Assembly: GCA_037953745.1 (NCBI GenBank)
Contig: JBAKBP010007140.1
Span: 38,920 to 102,919, forward strand
Direction: 5' to 3'
From: Lithodes maja
Lineage: Eukaryota > Arthropoda > Malacostraca > Decapoda > Lithodidae
Length of the DNA stretch: 64,000 nucleotides
Position 1 is the stretch's first letter. The number at the start of each line of letters is the position of its first letter. The notes below the pieces were generated by a model. That model did not search any database. It worked only from the letters and a program-made list of their open reading frames with translations, and was not told where the DNA came from. Shown in pieces: positions 10,510 through 22,344 of the stretch. The translations under genes were made by a program, and so were the position numbers.

Positions 10510-10583
10510 AGCTCTGCTCTTAAGAGTCTCCCCGCAGTCCGCCGGGGGAACTCTTAAGAGTCTCCCCGCAGCTCCCGGGTTAA
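10510..10583 (-). repeat. piggyBac right terminus with two subterminal units
   Basis: Reading inward on the minus strand from TTAA at 10580-10583, the unit CTGCGGGGAGACTCTTAAGAG (slightly shortened here in words: CTGCGGGG then the palindrome ACTCTTAAGAG) occurs twice, separated by TTCCCCCGGCGGA. Copy 2 has it only once. The same block ends most MITEs of this window, linking them to this transposase. Confidence 0.8.
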
Positions 10584-13010
10584 TATTCGTGGCCAAGTTA
10601 ACAAATTTCCATAGCCTAGCCTATAGCTTAGGCCTACGGTCTTGATTTCAATCGTATGGGTGAGTAATTATATCCTACTGTCTCGATTTATTTATTTCCA
10701 TTTGAATTGATACTTCTATTTAGTGCGATTTTTATTAGTGCGTGATTTCATGGTCTCACTTGCGAAATAGGCTAGGCCTATAGTGGCGCTTCACTTCAGT
10801 TAGGCTAGGCCTAGTTAGTTAATTTGATTTATATTAATGTTTTCTTAACCTTAACTAAGTTTAGTAGGTTACCCTAATCCCATCAAAATGCCTCAAAGCA
10901 TGTAGGCTAAATATTGCATATAGGCCTAGGCGTAGGCTATATAGGCTAGGCCTAGGCCTAATCACCGACTCATTTTATTAGTATCAAATAGGCTAGTGAT
11001 AATTTTGAAAGTATCATATAAATGGGCAATACAATTTTATTTTATTCTAATCTGAAGCTAGGCTATATTCTGAGCATCATAATGAATATAGGCCTAGGCT
11101 ATTCTACTTTCTATTAAATGACTTAATCTATCTAAAGTAGGCCTATCTATTCTATTTCTATTGCCATCCCCAAAGGGGTGGACACGAATGAATCACCTCC
11201 TTGCACCTCTGTGATCTGGTGTACCTCCTCCCGAATGGTGCAACATTGCGAATATATACTGATTATTACTGAAGGACTCTCCCCGAAAACAAGTCGCCCC
11301 AACGTTTAATTGCCTATGCCGGACAAACGAAGTGGCCTATCTATAGGCCAATATATTATATATATATTTTTGTTGACAACCAAAACGGGGTAAGTTCCTC
11401 ATACAAAATGTGGGACAAAAGTTTTTGGGGCTCTCCATTAACCTAGACTAAAATAAACTGTAGGCCTAGGGCCCAGGCCTATTACACTTTCGGTAAGAGT
11501 TGTGTTAGCTTAGCGGGCATACCATCCGCTTTGTTTACATAGTCGCACGCTCACAGTTACATAAGTTTCTAATTTGACTGTGTTTGTATGGCTACTATTT
11601 GCCCCTGCTGATAATATATATGATGATGACAATAAGTCATTGGGGATGAGGGGGCAAGGCCCCCCTCAACCAATATTGTAGAATTTGCATCCCACGGTCG
11701 TCGGCCGGTAACAAAATAATTTACCTAACACCTGGCCGTGGGATATGATAAACTCAACCCATTGATTTACCCTTTATTCTGTAGTTTAAATTGAAAAATA
11801 AAAACAGGTTTGTGTCTGCTGATTTGCATTTGGGAACCGGAAATTTCACGAGGTTTGCTGATTTGTGTTTGTGGAAGTTATGTTCTGGGTTTGCAAATTT
11901 GAGTTTGTGGACTAGATTTTTTGTTTGTGGTGCCCAGCTCTGGAAATGGGCTACCCGGGATAACTCCAGGGCTGATACAAGCCAATTATGTACGAGCGTA
12001 CTGCAAAAGCTTCCTCCTAATAACACGCCAGTATTCAATCCCAATTGAGCCAGTACCACCGAATGGGTAAACCTCCCTTAAGACGGTTGAACCCGTAGAG
12101 TTCACCTCCCACTACTCATTAATAACCTTCGGTGGTCCCGTGGCTACAACTGGGATCACTAACTGAAGTTACTTTACTTTACTTTAATGATAAACTTTCT
12201 TTACCTGGCTACTTGGCAATCCGTTCCAAGGGTCGACAGTGGGGCACCCAAAACGATGGTGCAGAGCCGCCAACGGTTCCTGCCGGGCAGCAGACACTGA
12301 CGGGGTTAATATGTGTATGGGTAATGTGGGTGTGTGTTGTGTGTACTGTACTAGGGAATATACAGCAACCCGACAATAACGTCCCGGCTCTCAACAAAGG
12401 CACAAACAAAACCTTACCTATCGACTCCTGGACAGGATCGCCAAGCGCCTCAAACTCCAAGGAAAAACACATGGAACACTGAAGCTTGATAAAAGCGACA
12501 CTGATCAAAAGGAACACTGATAAAAACGAACTGATCAAAAGAATTAAATTAACACTATGAGAAAAAAGTAAGTTACGTTATTATATAATATGATTATAAT
12601 AGAACTATGATTAAAATCTAGGACTTCCACTAATATTACGTAAAAAACAAACAAACAAGCAAAAACATATAAAGTCCCACGAGGTTAGATCACTGGGCAC
12701 CTCGCTTGTGGGCGTCTGAACTGGAAGTGAAGTAAGTGACTGGCTAAACACAAGAAGTGTCCATTTCCCGCCCTTTTTCCCCAACAGATGGCGACACTAT
12801 CGAGGTAATTGTCGTCTGTATCTGTACCAGTTCACCAAGACACAGCACAAGAATTATACATATTACTTCATATTACTTCAGAATCACAGACAGCTGCCTT
12901 CCAAATCATATGAAAACACCGAAACGAAGCGCTTCACAACAAACTCACTTAGACAACAAAAAGGTTCAGTGAAGGCATGATGCGACGAAGCGCTTCACCA
13001 CGGAACTCAC
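10584..13010. other. Spacer without recognisable gene
   Basis: AT-rich DNA with many AGGCCTA/TAGGCCTA strings (densest 10600-11170). Short open frames here show no domain. A hairpin pairs ATCCCACGG near 11689 with CCGTGGGAT near 11736. At 12850-13010 a unit of about 60 bp containing GAAGCGCTTCAC is tandemly duplicated, and MITE A1 lies in its second copy. Confidence 0.5.
11597..11675. repeat. Fragment related to the inverted repeat at 61766/62107
   Basis: The run from GCCCCTGCTGATAATATATA through ATGATGATGAC to the G-rich GAGGGGGCAAGGC resembles the arms at 61766-61818 and 62107-62165, in the orientation of the latter. It is probably the end of a dispersed element. No other end was found nearby. 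Confidence 0.4.
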
Positions 13011-13463
13011 TTAACCTCTGAAGTGCTGACGTATTTGAGGTTTTTCGTCACTAAAATATTCATTGTACCATTAATAGCATTAATAATTATCCATATGCGC
13101 CTATTATGGGTTGATTATAAAGGTATTAACCTGAAACAACAATAAAACGAGTGAAAACAGCGTTTGGATGGTCAAAATCGGAGATATAGCCCGCGAGTTG
13201 TATAATGTATGGGTGAGGCAAGCTACCTTCCCGCCAATTTTCCCCAAGGCCACTGCGACACAGTCGATCGATACTCTCTCTCTCTCTCTTGCACTCGATG
13301 GCCATCAGTGATGACAACACCCTGCTTGCAACTCGCTAATGCTAGCACGAAAATATACCTCAGAATAAGGGAATAATAGGGAAAATAGGTGATAACTGAG
13401 GAATAGGAGGAAAGTGGGGAAGGAGGGGAGGTAGAGGACTGAGATTTTGCATGGCCCAGGGGC

Positions 13464-13498
<35 letters not shown>

Positions 13499-13581
13499 AC
13501 AAAAATATTTTTTTTTCTATGTAAAAAGTTGATTTTTAGTTTTACTTACTCAGGAGAGTCTTCCCGCAGCTCCCGGGTTAA
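13011..13581 (+). mobile_element. TTAA MITE family A, copy A1 (piggyBac-derived)
   Basis: Flanked by TTAA at 13011-13014 and 13578-13581. Left end TTAACCTCTGAAGTG, right end AGCTCCCGGGTTAA, with one subterminal GAGTCTTCCCGCAG unit. A long A tract lies near 13466-13496. The flanks rejoin to restore the second copy of a tandem 60-bp host repeat (AACTCAC, TTAA, ACAAAAAAG), which confirms precise insertion at TTAA. Confidence 0.85.
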
Positions 13582-13705
13582 ACAAAAAAGATTCACAGTG
13601 AAGGCATTAAGTGATATACAGCAAGATCGGTATGAAAAGTAAAGAAAAAGAAAACCTCACAATGAGAGACAAAGAAAGCACATGGCCACTCACGGCATTA
13701 TGCTA

Positions 13706-13937
13706 TTAACCCTCTCACGTCCTTGACGCACTTTTGAGCCTATTAGGGGTACTTTAGAGCCTTTGTTACCATCAGGGGTGTTTAGAAACCTGTTTAGTTA
13801 CTTTAACCTCTGCAGTTGTCTGTGAGTTAGCTGTGGGCAGAAAACTAATTTTGGAGAGGTAATAATAAGAGTGAGAGAACTCTACTTCTTATTGCTAATC
13901 TGGCAACCTCTGCGTCATATGGTCGTGAGAGGGTTAA
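13706..13937. mobile_element. TTAA MITE family B (232 bp)
   Basis: TTAACCCTCTCACG at the left is inverted as CGTGAGAGGGTTAA at the right. A further block, TGACGCA, is also inverted on both sides. The TTAA duplication and CCC start point to piggyBac-type mobilisation. The interior has no coding capacity and does not match family A. Confidence 0.75.
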
Positions 13938-13986
13938 GTATATAAGTAAGGGCTTTCAATTACATTAATTACCTGATCATTGTGAC

Positions 13987-13994
13987 AATATATA

Positions 13995-14039
<45 letters not shown>

Positions 14040-14040
14040 T
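13987..14040. repeat. (TA)n microsatellite at the LINE 3' tail
   Basis: A TA run directly abuts the 3' end of the antisense LINE and probably represents its tail. Confidence 0.8.
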
Positions 14041-14617
14041 GTGAGTGAGTGTATCGAGTGCCTGCCGCAGAGTTGAAAGAGTGACAGGGCCGTTCAGGCC
14101 AAAATGCCTGGACACACGGAGTTTGAAGCAGTTTAAGACATAGACTGATTCTGAGAGAAAGTTCCAGAGCTCAGCAGTTGAATAGAAGAAAGACTGAAAA
14201 TAACGTTTCACTCTTGGGTTTGAGAGTTGCACAAAATAGGGGTGGGATTGTGTTGCAAGACGGGTACTACGTATCCTACATAGAGGAGCTAGGTGGTATA
14301 GGCTACACTGGGAAAGCTGTAAGGAACATTGGTTATTGTAGTAAAGATAGCATAGCAAGATAGATGCAACATTGTGGCAAAGAGAGAGATTGAAGAGAGT
14401 TGGTGAGTGGATGGGAGTTAATGATACGAAAGGCTTTCCTTTCTACTTTGTCTAGGAGTGCGGTGTGAGTATCCTCATCACACATGTGAACAATACTCAA
14501 TACAAGGTCGCACTGTGCCCCTGTACAGAGCAAGAAGCTGTGCAGGGGTAAAGAACCCCCTGAGGCAGTTGAGCATACCCAGCTTCTGGGAGGATGCCTT
14601 AGCAAGACTGGTAATAT

Positions 14618-15593
14618 CACGGTATAGTAACATAAGGAGGTAGGCTCATGCCGGTAGTATTGGAACCACGACAGTCACTTGTTTGGGCCTCCGTGATGTC
14701 ACTGAATGACTCCTGTACCGTCTCCCAAGCTAAATATGGTGTTCTAACAGGATCAGTATATTGCGTTTTCCACCGAAAATGTAAAGTGACATGGATAAAC
14801 ATATACATATATAGTGTGACAGGACCCTAGTCTATTTGCTAAAGTTGTTATTTTTTGCATTTGAAGAATATATATACGGCTATGAGGTAGTATATAGCCG
14901 ACGTCGCTTCAAATTTTACCGCGGAAATGCGATGATATTTTTGTTGACCTAATTACCTAATATGTAGAGTAATGTCGATTGATATCGATAATATTATTGT
15001 AGTAGGACCCAAGCTACATGTTAGTATTGTTATTTGATATATGTGTAGTTTATATGAAGAGATATTTATAAGAGTGATATTCGATTCGTCGGTCGGGAGA
15101 AAAGGTAGGCCTAAACGGATTCTCGTTTATCCCTTGCTTAACTTCCTTTAAATTCACGTAGTTTGCCTCTTGACACTCATCAACTTTCACCCAGTGATGA
15201 CGTGTGACGGTGTATGAAGGCCTAGGGAATGTGGAGAGATGATTTGTATAAATATATGGCCAGCTAGAGGGAACATAGATTTCTACGAAGCGAAATGGTG
15301 GGAGTTGGGGAGAAGAATAGACGGTGGTGCCCTCTGATGGCCAGAGAGAACACTATAGCGGAGCCTATGTCAACAAACGATGGTATACGAATATTCACTA
15401 AATATTCGCTTATAGAATAAATCAACGTTATTCCGACAACTATATCTTATATTATGACGGTACCATGGTTGAGCGTGAAGTCACAAAATAAAAATAATTA
15501 ATAGAAGTCTGTTTAGTGCTTTTTAGAAGCCTTTATGTACAGTATATGAGTTCAAGAATTTGGTGCATCTACCTTCTATGTTACTATACCGTG
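14618..15593. mobile_element. P-element-like MITE (976 bp)
   Basis: Ends are inverted: CACGGTATAGTAACATAAGG at the left and CTATGTTACTATACCGTG at the right. It is bordered by an 8-bp direct duplication GGTAATAT (14610-14617 and 15594-15601). The 8-bp duplication and the inner TAACATAAGG-x-GGT are as in P-element termini. There is no transposase frame. Removing it restores the LINE reading frame, which proves the edges. Confidence 0.8.
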
Positions 15594-15753
15594 GGTAATA
15601 TGGTCCTTCCAAGTGAGAGCAGAAGAAAAAGAGACACCAAGAATATTGAGAGAAGAAGAAGGATTGATTTTTGTATTATTGAAGTGTAAGGGATAGTCCT
15701 CTAGGAGTTCGGACGGGTAGTTAGATGAAGAAATTGGGTTTTGGAAGCATTAA

Positions 15754-16866
15754 CCTCTCCGCGGCGCACAGGGGGTTTTCTACAGGGTAAGACTGTGCGC
15801 ACCTATGATGATTTGGGACCTATTGCCAATTTCGATAAAAGTACATCATCGTGTAGGGAATGTTTGCGTGCATCGGCCCATATATATTTGACCCCCCAAA
15901 AAATGTCTGGGGGGGGTGGGGAACGGTCCGTAGTTGAAAAATGGTGGAGCGAATGGCACCGCGCGGCTAGATTGTCATCGAGCGGCGAGATTTCCCTGCC
16001 GAATATTTACGCGCGCAGGGATAGAAGGAGAGGGAGGAGGGGGTGGGTTACCGCGTATTATCACGTATATGTCCTTTTTTGAGCCCTTTTAGGCTATGTA
16101 GAGTATGTATACGTGTGTAGGCCACCCATATAACAATGAATATGCCTCATAGTGACCAAAAATTGCAATATATAAGGGAATTATAAGAGAATTTTTAGGC
16201 GGGAATGAAGATGTGTTGGAGGTTTGGCGGCAATTTATGAGCTGAGAGTGTGGTTTACGCCATACATATCACGTATATCTTGTACGTAGAGCACTGTCAT
16301 GCTAATAATACAGACTTGTAACGTATGTATACGTGCCATATATCAAAATATATACCGCATATAGACCAATTCATGCGATATTTACGCACATTATCAATGA
16401 GTTTCTATGCGTGAACCAAGGTGTGAGTGAGTTGTGCTGGGAATGAAAGGGGAGAGGGTGTGTTACGCCATAAATATCACGTAAATCTTGTATTTAGAGC
16501 ACTGTCATGCTATAATAAAGACGTGTACGTATGTAGGCGTCCATATAACAAGGAATATACCGCATATAGCCCAATTGATGCGATATTTACGCAATTGTGA
16601 ATGTGTTTCTAGCAGACGGAAGCCTGAAAGGGTTGGGTTGGGGGTGGGTGGGTGGGAGGGAGGGAGGGAGGCATGCAGGGGTGCAGGGAGGGAGTGAGTG
16701 AGTCGTGAAGAGAAGGAAGGCAGGCAGATCTCTAGATAGATAACCAGCTGTGTGACAAATTGTGAAGGCGCCCGAGGCGTATGGATGCCTTGGGATTTTG
16801 AACCTTATGTTTTCCAGGTGTCTGGTGTTTGTTGCCACCAAGAGTTTTACAATAACATGAGTCAGG

Positions 16867-16946
<80 letters not shown>

Positions 16947-17351
16947 AACTGAGACATGCGTATGTCGTACGTATAAATGGACTTCAGAATTGCATTTTTA
17001 TGCAAGCAGACATTGCATTTTTAGACACATGTGAAGTACCACAGAAACATGTAGGCCATTGACTGTAAATAAAGTACTATATTATAGACCACAAGCGACG
17101 GTGGTCAGTAAACACAGGCAGATTGCCTTTTGCGATAAAGGGCTAAATATAGAATGGTGTCTCCTTACACTTGCGAAAGGGTAGATTTGCCACCAGAGAA
17201 ACGTTTACTTATTTATTTCCAAGTAATATGCAATCTAAATGTATATTCGAGACCTACTGCAATTATTTGTATGACAGTCATGACTATGTATAATCCAATA
17301 TACGCGCGTAGGCGAGACATAAGAAAGCTGGTTGAGCAATTTTCGACACCC
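15754..17351. other. Left arm of piggyBac copy 2, non-coding, with internal repeats
   Basis: A unit starting TTACGCCATA(C/A)ATATCACGTA recurs at 16255 and 16462 (207-bp step), with a degraded third copy before it. G-rich GGGAGGGAGG tracts lie at 16655-16695. This arm is missing from copy 1 within the window because the BEL element interrupts it. Confidence 0.6.
16870..16942. repeat. (GA)n microsatellite
   Basis: An uninterrupted GA run inside piggyBac copy 2. Confidence 0.95.
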
Positions 17352-17754
17352 ACACAGTTATTATTCTTTTTTATTTACAATATTATACAATACAAATGTA
17401 TTTGTGAAGAGTATTTTATCCATTATTGTATTTATACAAATTTTGTTCCCAGACAGAGCTGCTGTGGCTGGTGTAGCTGGGGCATAAAGGAGCGGCAAGG
17501 GTCCACCGCTTGACCGTGTGAAAATGAGTGGAGTCGCACTGAGAGGGGCAATTTTGCTGAGTGTTTTGGGCAATTTTTGACAGAATAAAGTTATATAATT
17601 ACTAATTCTTGACGGAGACAAACTTTTATAAACCTTGGCATGATATAATTGATAATCCCATCAATTTACAAACGTAAATTGGTGGGATAATTCATTTTTT
17701 TTTTTTATATTGTCATTTTCGATTGTAGACACAAAGTTTTGAGTGATATTTGGT

Positions 17755-17850
17755 ATGAGCTCCTGTGGCATGGTTGGTAAGGTCGCGGACTGGAAAACTC
17801 AAAGTGTGCTAGGGTTGTGTGATCGAATCCAGGAGGGGGTTATGGAGAAG
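17755..17850 (+). repeat. tRNA-derived SINE segment inside piggyBac copy 2
   Basis: Same tRNA-like body as at 6975-7110, with GTGGCATGGTTGG and GATCGAATCC boxes. A T tract of over 20 bases follows at 17869-17893. Confidence 0.65.
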
Positions 17851-18289
17851 GTTTTATATTGTCTAGAACTTTTTTTTTTTTTTTTTTTTTTTTACAAGAT
17901 CATGCCATTGTATTCAAACAATATGAAATATTCATAGAATATATCATATTGTAAGAATACAATGACATGACCTTGTTTGTTTTTTTGTTTTTTTATTGTT
18001 TTATTTTATTATCTTAGTAGGTTTTACAGGATTTGTTGAAACATATTTATTTTTGTACAATTCATTTGAGGTAAGAAAATAATTATATACACATTACTTT
18101 GGCTAATAACAAACATATATATTGATATACTAAAAAAATAAGGCATATTACATGTAAATCTTTGAAACTTATAAACTAAATAATGAAACATACAATTATA
18201 TAATGTAAAAGCTATATCACAGGGACATCTTTGGAACTTATACATTATATATATTATGTTACATTATGAGGTAGCGTGATCAATTAGGT

Positions 18290-18425
18290 CAGGTCAGGTA
18301 AGGTAGGGCGCGAGTCCAGGACAGGGCTGGGCAGGGGGCGTGTCCAGGGCAGGGCACGGGGCGAGTCCAGGGCAGGGCAGGGCACGGGGCGAGTCCAGGG
18401 CAGGGCAGGGCAGGGCAGGGCGACA
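18290..18425. repeat. GC-rich minisatellite downstream of transposase, copy 2
   Basis: Tandem CAGGGCAGGGCACGGGGCGA-type units, expanded relative to copy 1. Confidence 0.65.
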
Positions 18426-18426
18426 C

Positions 18427-21331
18427 TCAATAATTTTTGAAGGTGTGGTAGTCCCTGAAGCAGTCACCCAGGCAGAGTGGAACTTTGCACTCGGCGCACA
18501 TTGAGGTGACTCTTTTTGTGACATGGGGTTTCCTGACACTGGAGCTGCAGACAGTGCACTGCGCCTGCCTGTGACGAGTGCCAAGCATCTCGGTGTTGAT
18601 GGGGGTAGTGTCTTTCGACACCCAGCTGGATACGGTCAGGAACGTGATCCCCACGCCATGCCGTACGTCTGTGAGTGGTGGTGCCATACTTCTCCAGGAG
18701 TTGGTATGAGACGTTGTACACGAACTCCCGGAATTTAAGTTTCTGGTTTGGGGCCATATCCTTTTTTACCAACCACAAGTTGTAGGCGTTGAGCATCGTG
18801 ATATCAACTAGGTGGAGGAAGAGCTTGTGATACCACTTCACAGTCTTCCTCAGACACTCAACGCCTGACAGCTGACAGTCAGACTTGTCCACCAGGCGCA
18901 TGTTTTTGGTGTAGTCCACTACCATGTCGGGCTTGTAGATTGTCTTCCTGGTTCGGTAGTGGATTTTGCCAGAATCCATCTGGGCACCTGTGTGGACGGT
19001 GGAAAGCAGGTGGACGTCTCGCTTATCCTTCCACTTCAGGGCTATCAGTTTCCCACACTTCTCGAGCTGCTTGAATTTCTGCCCCTTTCGTCGCCTTCTT
19101 CGCACATGCCTCTCGCGGTGTTCCTGGGCCAGGTCGTCTTCTGAAGGTGTGTCACTGGAGGAGGCATCTGTGAGAGGAATGACATTACCTGTGAACTTTG
19201 GCATAAACTTTCTTGTCTTTCTGACAGTCCCACATGACCCCGTTTGGTTGTCATGAAGAAACTGGCAGAGAGCAGGAGAAGTATACCAGTTGTCAGTGTA
19301 GATGATGTGGCCTTTGCCCAGGTAAGGTGCCAACAATTTCCTGACGATGGCACCTGACATGCCCATGGGGTCATTGGCAGCGGCTTTCGGTATGTCAATG
19401 TCAGTGCCTGTGTACACGATCATGTCAAGCACTATTCCAGTTTCGCAGTCACACAAAACGAAGAGCTTGATTCCGAACCTATGCCTTTTCAAGGGGATAT
19501 ACTGTTTGAAAACAAGACGTCCTTTGAAGAGCACGAGCGACTCATCAATCACCAAATTGAGGAAGGGGTAAAAGTATTTCCTATACCTCTCCAACAACAT
19601 GGTGAACACATTCCGAACTTTCCATATCCTGTCAATCCTGTTAGGATTTTCGTTGTCTGCAAAGTGCATAAATCTTAGCAGCAACAAAAATCTGTCACGA
19701 GTCATGAACTTATTGAAAGTTGGGGTGGCGATGAGAGGGTCGTGCTTCCAATAGTGTTGCAACACATGCTTCTTGATCAGAGACATGAGGAACAACAAGG
19801 CAAAGAACGTCATAAATTCTTCCACAGTCGTATCCACCCAGCCTCGTATTCTCGCTTTTGGAGAAAGGACGTCCAATCTGCCAAACACCCACCTGTAGTA
19901 GGCGTTTGTTTGGGCAACGATGTACGTCATTACCTCCATGTCGAAAAAAGCGAGGAAGAAGTCACTTTCGTTCGCTTGATCGTCACAGGGCCAGTCGTCA
20001 GTTGTTCCTGACGTCCCAGGATTGAACTGGGGCACGTCAGGTACAAAATTGACCCCGTCAGACCAATCGAACGAAGGCAGCTCAGGGATCGGAATGTCGT
20101 CTGCGTCTGCTTCATCGTCTGAAATATCGCTTCCATGGTCGCGATACAGCACTTCATCATCATCACCCTCCTCTTCACTAGACAGACGATGACCTTCCTC
20201 ATTTTCATCACCGACGTCGGACTCACTCCCACTGTCCACTCCCAAATCCCCCCACCCTTGGTCCCGTGCTAGGGCTTCGTCGTCGAAACCTGGGCTGCCA
20301 ATGTCCTGCGAATCACCATCAAACAGCAGGGCGGCATACTTTGATGGTGTCAGAGTTTTCCGGGTCACTTTTGCACGTGAGGGTGTCTTATGGACAGGGA
20401 CAGCAGAGGCGGTGGCAGGGGCGGCGGCAGGGGCGGCGGCAGGGGCAGCAGTGGTGCGTGGCCTTGATGGCAAGATGATGGTGGTGCCTGTCGCCCTTCT
20501 CTCTGTTCCTTGGGCAGGGGCGGCAGGGGCGGCAGGGGCAGCAGGGGCAACAGGGGCAGCAGGGCCGGCAGGGACAGCAGGGCCAGCAGTCGCTTTCCCT
20601 CTCCCTTTCCCCTTCCCCTTCCCCTTCCCCTTCCCTGTTCCTTGGGCAGGGGCGGCAGGGGCAGCAGGGGCAGCAGGGGCAGCAGGGGCGGCAGCGGCAG
20701 CCGGGCCAGGGGCGGCGGCTGGTGGTGGTGGTGGTGGTAGGGGCACTGTGGCTGGCGTACGGGATCTCTTCCCTACGCCCGTGCCTTTCATTTGTCCTGC
20801 CCCCGCAGGTTCTGCAGCCCTAGGGCGGCCTCCTGCGTCGCTGGTACCGGTGGCAGGGGTGGCAGGGGCAGCAGGGGCGGCAGGGGCAGCCGGGCCAGGG
20901 GCGGCTGGTGGTGGTGGTGGTGGTAGGGGCACTGTGGCTGGCGTACGGGATCTCTTCCCTACGCCCGTGCCTTTAATTTTTCCTGCCCCCGCAGGTTCTG
21001 CAGCCCTAGGGCGGCCTCCTGCGTCGCTGGTACTGGTGGCAGGGGTGGCAGGGGTGGCAGTGGTGGTAGTGGTGGTGGTAGTGGTTGTTGCAGTGGCCAG
21101 GGTCGTGGTGGCAGTGTCCCGAAAGACCAATGACCTCTGTGCCATTGCCCTGCTTGCACGTGTTTTCCGTGCTTTGGGTGCTGGTGTTTCGTCCTCCGAG
21201 CTGTAGGGCATGTCGTACTGGTAGCTAGGGTCTTTGGCAGCCACCCTCTGCCTTCCACAGCGGCTAACACCACCAGAAGGAGGGCTGGTTGTGTCATCAG
21301 GGAGCGAGCGTGAGGGACGTGTGGGCTCCAT
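18427..21331 (-). pseudogene. piggyBac-like transposase, copy 2 (C-terminal frameshift)
   Basis: It starts at the ATG at 21331 (MEPTRPSRSL) and matches copy 1 closely, with all three catalytic Asp motifs (NLVIDESL, IIYTDNWYTS, MVVDYTKNM) kept. Near 18600, copy 2 reads GATGGGGGTAG where copy 1 has GATTGGGTAG, one base more. This shifts the frame after VERHYP. The frame then runs to a stop at 18464 and loses the Cys/His-rich C-terminus, which is still readable in another frame down to 18427. The N-terminal region differs by unit number: a GTSDAGGRPRAAEPAGAG block is present twice. The catalytic core could still be made, but without the C-terminal DNA-binding part. Confidence 0.85.
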
Positions 21332-21763
21332 GACTAGTGCGTTGTTACTGGCGCGGTGGTGCTTGCACGAGTGCGGGGCGAGCGTTTGGCGGGGTGGTGT
21401 CGAGAGTTGACATGTAGTACTATACCCACACCAATTTTCAGCCGCCTGGCTATAAACGCGCGGTTTTGGTACGCGTTCAAAAGCTCTGCTCTTAAGAGTC
21501 TCCCCGCAGTTCCAGGGTTAAAGGCAACAAGGTTTTCTCTGCCCAAATTGGAAATAGAAGTTAAATCAGAAGATAAGAATTGCATGGCTTCATTTAGTTT
21601 GTTTTTGAGGAATTGCTAGGTGGGGCGTTCGGGAAAACTAATAGAGTAGTGTAAGGTAGAGTCATCTGCGTATGAATGGATGGGACTGGAGGTACAGTTG
21701 AGAAGGTAATTTTTTATGAAAATTAGAAAGAGAATGAGAGATAGGACAGAGCCCTGAAGAATA

Positions 21764-22344
21764 TATGTATATTTTCACTTCCAACTGAACTTATAACCTA
21801 TTCCAGTTGTAAGTACTTGTCTAATTTGCACTGAGCCTAGTCGGGGAGGCCTGCCTTCTTTCTTTGCTTCCCTTCTTTCTTCTGTTGCCATGAGGAGCGA
21901 GGTGTTGCCATCACTAGTGCACCATACAGTGCAACACTTTCGTGGTGCTAAGTGTAATTATTTTAGTTGTTCGGCCCTTGTGGGATTGTGTTAGTTTATT
22001 ATAAGTTGCACAATGATGTATCATATTTATTTGATTATTTCTGTGATGTTAATGAGAGCACAGGTGTCTAACATAATTATGTAGTCTGGCGTTGCCTGGA
22101 GCATTCCTTTCCTTTCCCGAGGCTGGCTCAATATTGCCACCTCACTCAAGAGACAGATCCCATACCGAGCATACGTGCTGCGAAGTCTGTCACAGGCTTG
22201 CTTCCTTGTTTCCTTTATTACCGCATACATTCTTTTGTTTCCTTATTGTATAGTAGTAAAGCAAGTCTGGAGTCATTTTAGCATTAAAGTTTTGTCTTAA
22301 CCTTATTAGTTTGAATATAAGTTTTCTCCATTTTGTTAGATAGA
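21764..22344. other. Spacer, nothing recognised
   Basis: AT-rich sequence between the LINE start and the palindrome. Short frames without motifs. Confidence 0.4.

Larger units (their letters stand above)
6583..10583 (-). mobile_element. piggyBac-like element, copy 1 (left part cut off by the BEL/Pao insertion)
   Basis: About 4 kb is nearly identical to 17352-21521. It ends on the right at TTAA (10580-10583), and on the minus strand this end reads TTAACCCGGGAGCTGCGGGG. The opposite terminus, seen in copy 2 at 15750, is missing. By comparison some 1.6 kb of this copy should lie left of the BEL element, outside the window. It contains an intact transposase gene and a tRNA-like SINE segment. Confidence 0.8.
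15750..21521 (-). mobile_element. piggyBac-like element, copy 2 (complete, both TTAA ends)
   Basis: TTAA at 15750-15753 and 21518-21521 bounds 5.77 kb. Left end TTAACCTCTCCGCGGCGCAC resembles the left end of MITE family A. The right end on the minus strand reads TTAACCCTGGAACTGCGGGG. Excising the element with one TTAA restores LINE coding (LVAFN joined to ASKTQFLHL). It carries a frameshifted transposase, a SINE segment, internal tandem repeats and a GA microsatellite. Confidence 0.9.
14041..21763 (-). pseudogene. Antisense non-LTR retrotransposon (LINE), 5'-truncated and interrupted
   Basis: Three pieces read as one reverse transcriptase on the minus strand: 21522-21763 (QGSVLSLILFLIF, SYADDSTLHYS), 15602-15753 (ASKTQFLHL, LNILGVSFSSALTWKDH) and 14041-14617 (SLAKASSQKLGML, then STRLATQSHPYFVQLSNPRV near the C-terminus). 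The pieces join exactly once a P-like MITE (14618-15593, 8-bp duplication) and piggyBac copy 2 (15750-21521, TTAA) are taken out. The copy begins just before the YADD motif, so it is 5'-truncated, and it carries frameshifts. The motif set is like CR1/Jockey-type LINEs; the clade is not settled. Confidence 0.85.

Noticed and set aside
12132..12482. 116-codon frame in the spacer as a gene
   Set aside because: No domain, no promoter or splice context, and an equally long frame on the opposite strand.
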